Below are positions 61,295-64,000 of a DNA stretch of 64,000 nt, one piece after another. This DNA is from Erythrobacter sp. SG61-1L (GTDB lineage Bacteria; Pseudomonadota; Alphaproteobacteria; Sphingomonadales; Sphingomonadaceae). Position 1 is the first letter of the stretch. Every line of letters begins with the position of its first letter. The position numbers were made by a program, and so were the translations under genes. The DNA lies in assembly GCF_001305965.1 (NCBI RefSeq), contig NZ_JXQC01000003.1:434001-498000 (forward strand). The letters run 5' to 3'. The notes beneath the pieces are model-generated. The model had not been told where the DNA came from. It was given only the letters and a program-made list of their open reading frames with translations, and did not search any database.

Positions 61295-61822
61295 CTAGCC
61301 CCGCCAAGGGCCGAGCGTTCCTTCGCTGGGGAGCACGGCCGGGTTCACGGCGCGCACCAGCAGCCGGTCTCGCTCATAGGGGCCGGGGACTTGCCATCCG
61401 CCAGTGGGGGCGGCGCTGAATCCGAAGAAGCGCCCGTAATAATCGGCATCGCCGATCAGCACCTGCGGCAGGGGTGCCCGGTCATCCAGCGCGCCGAGCA
61501 TGGCCAGCATCAGTGCCTGGCCGTAACCTTCACCCTGTCGTTCGGGAACGACTGCAACCGGGCCGACCATCAGCATGGGATGGGCACGCCCTTCAGGGTC
61601 GGTCAGGGCGACCGGCCAGGTCTGGATCGTGCCGACCAGATGGCCTTCATCGTCCAGCGCGGCGAAGCTGAGGCCCGGAAGCCAGTCCATCCCTTCGCGC
61701 ACCTTGTAGGCGGTTCGGCCGTGCCGGTCTGTCCCGAAAGCGCGGTCGAGCAATTGCTCAACCAGCGCGGGGTCCACCGCATCGAGCGGGATCAGGGTGG
61801 GGGAAGAGTCGGCAGCGTCCAT
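61295..61822 (-). CDS. GNAT family N-acetyltransferase
   Basis: A 175-residue GNAT. The acetyl-CoA binding loop is VAVVPERQGEGYGQALM, preceded by HPMLMVGPV; the C-terminal segment is LIGDADYYGRFFGFSAAPTG. Acetyl acceptor unknown. It starts at 61822 and is 22 bp upstream of the Nudix gene on the same strand, so it probably heads a GNAT-Nudix-cca unit. Confidence 0.87.
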   Translation of the reverse strand: MDAADSSPTLIPLDAVDPALVEQLLDRAFGTDRHGRTAYKVREGMDWLPGLSFAALDDEGHLVGTIQTWPVALTDPEGRAHPMLMVGPVAVVPERQGEGYGQALMLAMLGALDDRAPLPQVLIGDADYYGRFFGFSAAPTGGWQVPGPYERDRLLVRAVNPAVLPSEGTLGPWRG

Positions 61823-61939
61823 GGGCCGCGCGCGATAGGGTCATGCGCGGTGTGGCGCAATCAAAACCGCATTGGTTGAGATTATCGTCGCAACTTCCGT
61901 ACAGGGGTGCGGATCAGCGGGCACACTGCCCGCGACCCG

Positions 61940-63121
61940 CTATTCCTTCGGGGTAAGCTTCAGCAGCTTGCCGCCCGGACCGTCGCCCACCACCCAGATG
62001 GCCCCATCGGGCCCTTGCACGATGTCCCGCAGGCGCATGCCGAGATTGACGCGTTCGATCTCGCGCGCCTTGTCACCCTCGATCGCCACGCGCACCAGCG
62101 CCTGTGTCTTGAGGCCGGCAATCAGCGCATTGCCGCGCCATTGCGGGAACAGGCCGCCCGAATAGAAGATGAAATCCCCCGGTGCGATTACCGGGTTCCA
62201 GGCGATTGCGGGGGCCGCCAGATCGGGGCGAGTGGCGTTGCGCGGAATGGGCGTGCCCGAATAATCGTCGCCATCGGAAACCAGCGGCCAGCCGTAATTC
62301 TTGCCGGGTTCGACAAGGTTCAGCTCGTCACCGCCCGCCGGGCCATGCTCAAGCTCCCACAGGCGGCCCTGACCATCGAACTTCAGCCCCAGCAGGTTGC
62401 GGTGGCCGTAAGACCAAATCTGCGCGGAAACGCCGCCCATGGAGGCAAAGGGATTGCCGGGGGCAGGGGAGCCGTCGGGCATCAGGCGTACCACCTTGCC
62501 CAGATTGGTGTTCAGATCCTGCGCCGGGGCGCCCTGCATCCGTTCCCCACTGGTGACGAACAGGTGATTGCCATCGGGCGAGAAGGCGATGCGATGGGAG
62601 AAATGGCCGAAGCTGGCGATAGCAGGTTCCTGCCGCCAGATCACTTTCAGCCCTTCTATCGCGCATTTCGTATCGTCGGTGCAATTGAGCTTGCCCATGC
62701 CGACCACGGCGCGGCGCTTGTTTTCCGGATTGGGGTCTTCCGCGCGCTCGGCCCAGCTCAGATAGATCCGGTGGCTGGTGGTGTAATCCGGCGCGAACAC
62801 GAAATCGCCAAGCCCGCCTTGTCCGCCATAGGCCACTTCGGGCACGCCGCTCACCTCGCCAATGGCGCCGCTGGGCGTAAGGAACTGGATCGCGCCCTTC
62901 TTTTCGGTGATGAACAGATTGCCGGTGCCGGGTTCGAACGCCATGGCCCATGGTTCGTTGAACGCACCCATCTGGGTGACGGCAAAGGGGCCGATTACAC
63001 CGTCCGTTGAATTGACGACGGATTGCGCCGAACTATCCCCGGAATAGGCGGAGTTGCAGCTTGCGAGAGCAAGCGCGGCAAGGGCAAGAAGCGGGGCAGA
63101 AGCCCGGAAATTCCTGTTCAT
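61940..63121 (-). CDS. PQQ-dependent sugar dehydrogenase-like lipoprotein
   Basis: A 393-residue beta-propeller protein of the glucose/sorbosone dehydrogenase family. A lipoprotein signal ends [10 protein letters not shown]. Propeller blades are marked by [53 protein letters not shown], and [20 protein letters not shown], with [13 protein letters not shown] as the conserved C-terminal blade. The family oxidises sugars with PQQ, but many members are uncharacterised. Its start ATG overlaps the rnhB ATG by two bases on the opposite strand. Confidence 0.88.
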   Translation of the reverse strand: MNRNFRASAPLLALAALALASCNSAYSGDSSAQSVVNSTDGVIGPFAVTQMGAFNEPWAMAFEPGTGNLFITEKKGAIQFLTPSGAIGEVSGVPEVAYGGQGGLGDFVFAPDYTTSHRIYLSWAERAEDPNPENKRRAVVGMGKLNCTDDTKCAIEGLKVIWRQEPAIASFGHFSHRIAFSPDGNHLFVTSGERMQGAPAQDLNTNLGKVVRLMPDGSPAPGNPFASMGGVSAQIWSYGHRNLLGLKFDGQGRLWELEHGPAGGDELNLVEPGKNYGWPLVSDGDDYSGTPIPRNATRPDLAAPAIAWNPVIAPGDFIFYSGGLFPQWRGNALIAGLKTQALVRVAIEGDKAREIERVNLGMRLRDIVQGPDGAIWVVGDGPGGKLLKLTPKE

Positions 63122-63755
63122 GCTCTGCTCAACACCTGATCCCCGTTTTTGTGCCGAGCTTGGTGCAGAAAACATTCTCGCCGGTGTGGACGAGGCTGGT
63201 CGCGGGCCGCTGGCTGGCCCGGTTGTGGCCGCAGCCGTGGTGCTGTGCAAGCCCCGGCCCAAAGGACTGGACGATTCCAAGAAGTTGTCCCCCGCCAGGC
63301 GCGCCAAGCTGGACCTTTCGATCCGCGCACGCTGCGCATGGGGCATCGGCGTGGTGGACGTGGAAGAGATCGACCGGATCAATATCTTCCAGGCCACCAT
63401 GCTGGCGATGAGCCTAGCAGTGGCCAATCTCTGCGATGCGCTGGGCGCGCAGCCCGCGCAGGTGCTGATCGACGGGAACATGACGCCGGCGGGCAGGCGG
63501 GAGGAATGGCGCTGGCCCGCCCGCGCCATCGTGGGCGGGGATGCTCTGGAACCGGCAATCTCCGCCGCCTCCATCATCGCCAAGGAATATCGCGACCGTA
63601 TGATGCGCGAGGCGGCACTGGCGCACCCGCATTACGGCTGGGAAAAGAACATGGGCTACGGCACGCCCGAACATCTCGCTGCCCTGCGCGCCCACGGCCC
63701 GACCCCGCTGCACCGCAGGAGCTTTGCACCCGTGGCACAGATGGAGCTGTTCTAG
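63120..63755 (+). CDS. rnhB: Ribonuclease HII
   Basis: A 211-residue RNase HII, which cleaves RNA in RNA-DNA hybrids and removes misincorporated ribonucleotides. Catalytic region [20 protein letters not shown] holds the Asp and Glu; [16 protein letters not shown] has the third acidic residue, and [17 protein letters not shown] the fourth. ATG 63120 gives [14 protein letters not shown]; an in-frame TTG at 63054 overlaps the sugar-dehydrogenase gene. It is divergent from that gene with shared start bases. Confidence 0.93.
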   Translation: MLCSTPDPRFCAELGAENILAGVDEAGRGPLAGPVVAAAVVLCKPRPKGLDDSKKLSPARRAKLDLSIRARCAWGIGVVDVEEIDRINIFQATMLAMSLAVANLCDALGAQPAQVLIDGNMTPAGRREEWRWPARAIVGGDALEPAISAASIIAKEYRDRMMREAALAHPHYGWEKNMGYGTPEHLAALRAHGPTPLHRRSFAPVAQMELF

Positions 63756-63803
63756 GGGGCGATGCGCACAAGGTGCGTGGTCCGTTCCAGAATTAACCGA
63801 CAT

Positions 63804-63931
63804 CCGCTCGTCCTGAGCCTGTCGAAGGACACGCGCTGACATGCAACCCGGGGCATGGCATACCGCGAAGCGTGAAGATTCTTCCAGGAACTGCCGTCTT
63901 GCGCGCCCTTCGACAGGCTCAGGGCGAGCGG
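63804..63931. repeat. Palindromic repeat family C, inverted pair copy 2
   Basis: CCGCTCGTCCTGAGCCTGTC near 63804 and a reverse-complement arm with GACAGGCTCAGGGCGAGCGG ending at 63931, enclosing about 65 bases. It resembles the pair at 48448-48553. Confidence 0.8.
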
Positions 63932-64000
63932 AGGTGAGTGGAGGGCGCAGCCCATCCCTGTGAGTGAGCCGTGGAGCACCTACCCCGCAAAGGCCTCCGC

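Noticed and set aside
63980-64000. Possible C-terminus of a minus-strand gene ending in ...AEAFAG then stop
   Set aside because: Only six codons are visible, so it cannot be assigned. A ccrM-type methyltransferase often neighbours rnhB, but nothing here supports that.

Overview
The window is high-GC chromosomal DNA that reads as a Sphingomonadales alphaproteobacterium (Sphingomonadaceae or Erythrobacteraceae). The evidence is family-level: an N-terminally truncated HprK next to RapZ, a mannose-type EIIA, HPr and the ChvG/ChvI pair; a K+-independent H+-pyrophosphatase; a short-form HisG; an orphan CobS; a large TonB-dependent receptor; and several palindromic intergenic repeat families. There is no phage, insertion sequence, CRISPR array, rRNA or tRNA that I can support. 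Most of the window is housekeeping core, with a few accessory patches.

Layout. 1-4.7 kb: truncated TonB-dependent receptor with an unusual leader, acyl-CoA thioesterase II, and a coupled acetyltransferase-like / JmjC-cupin pair. 4.9-12.7 kb: hppA, a small membrane protein plus a fatty-acid-desaturase-family enzyme, thiL, a secreted S1/P1 nuclease, and hisG-hisD-nusB. 12.7-18.4 kb: DUF2332 protein; a bolA-pirin-epoxide hydrolase-LtrA operon; a J-domain protein; and a less GC-rich stretch with one small membrane protein. 18.7-24.5 kb: an eight-gene operon of glutathione transferases, VOC (glyoxalase-fold) proteins, an SRPBCC protein, DUF1428 and DoxX proteins, divergent from an HxlR regulator with an operator-like direct repeat between them, followed by another glutathione transferase. 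24.6-32.6 kb: cobS, a class A penicillin-binding protein, the truA-fmt / recR-def cluster and a Na/Pi cotransporter. 32.7-38.8 kb: fhs, rmuC, small envelope proteins and an RNA methyltransferase.

38.9-45.3 kb: the regulatory phosphotransferase and envelope-stress block: HPr, EIIA-Man, RapZ, HprK, ChvG and ChvI, divergent from pckA. This is a conserved alphaproteobacterial arrangement linking PTS phosphorylation state, the ChvG/ChvI two-component system and gluconeogenesis. 45.5-52.4 kb: a small YidB-like protein, a membrane diguanylate cyclase, a class V aminotransferase, a 1.1 kb repeat-rich region with an orphan promoter, a DUF885 lipoprotein and TonB. 52.5-56 kb: an alpha/beta hydrolase, two tandem cysteine desulfurases and a [2Fe-2S] ferredoxin, which together look like an iron-sulfur biogenesis locus. 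56-64 kb: parC, a repeat-containing periplasmic protein with a perfect palindrome upstream, cca, a Nudix hydrolase, a GNAT protein, a sugar dehydrogenase-like lipoprotein and rnhB.

I found no obviously new multi-gene system such as a defence island or biosynthetic cluster. The observations most worth following are regulatory: the direct repeats at hxlR; the palindrome plus terminator in front of the TonB receptor; the promoter with an embedded palindrome inside the repeat island; perfect palindromes upstream of fhs and of the 58.4 kb repeat protein; and the tandem desulfurase locus.
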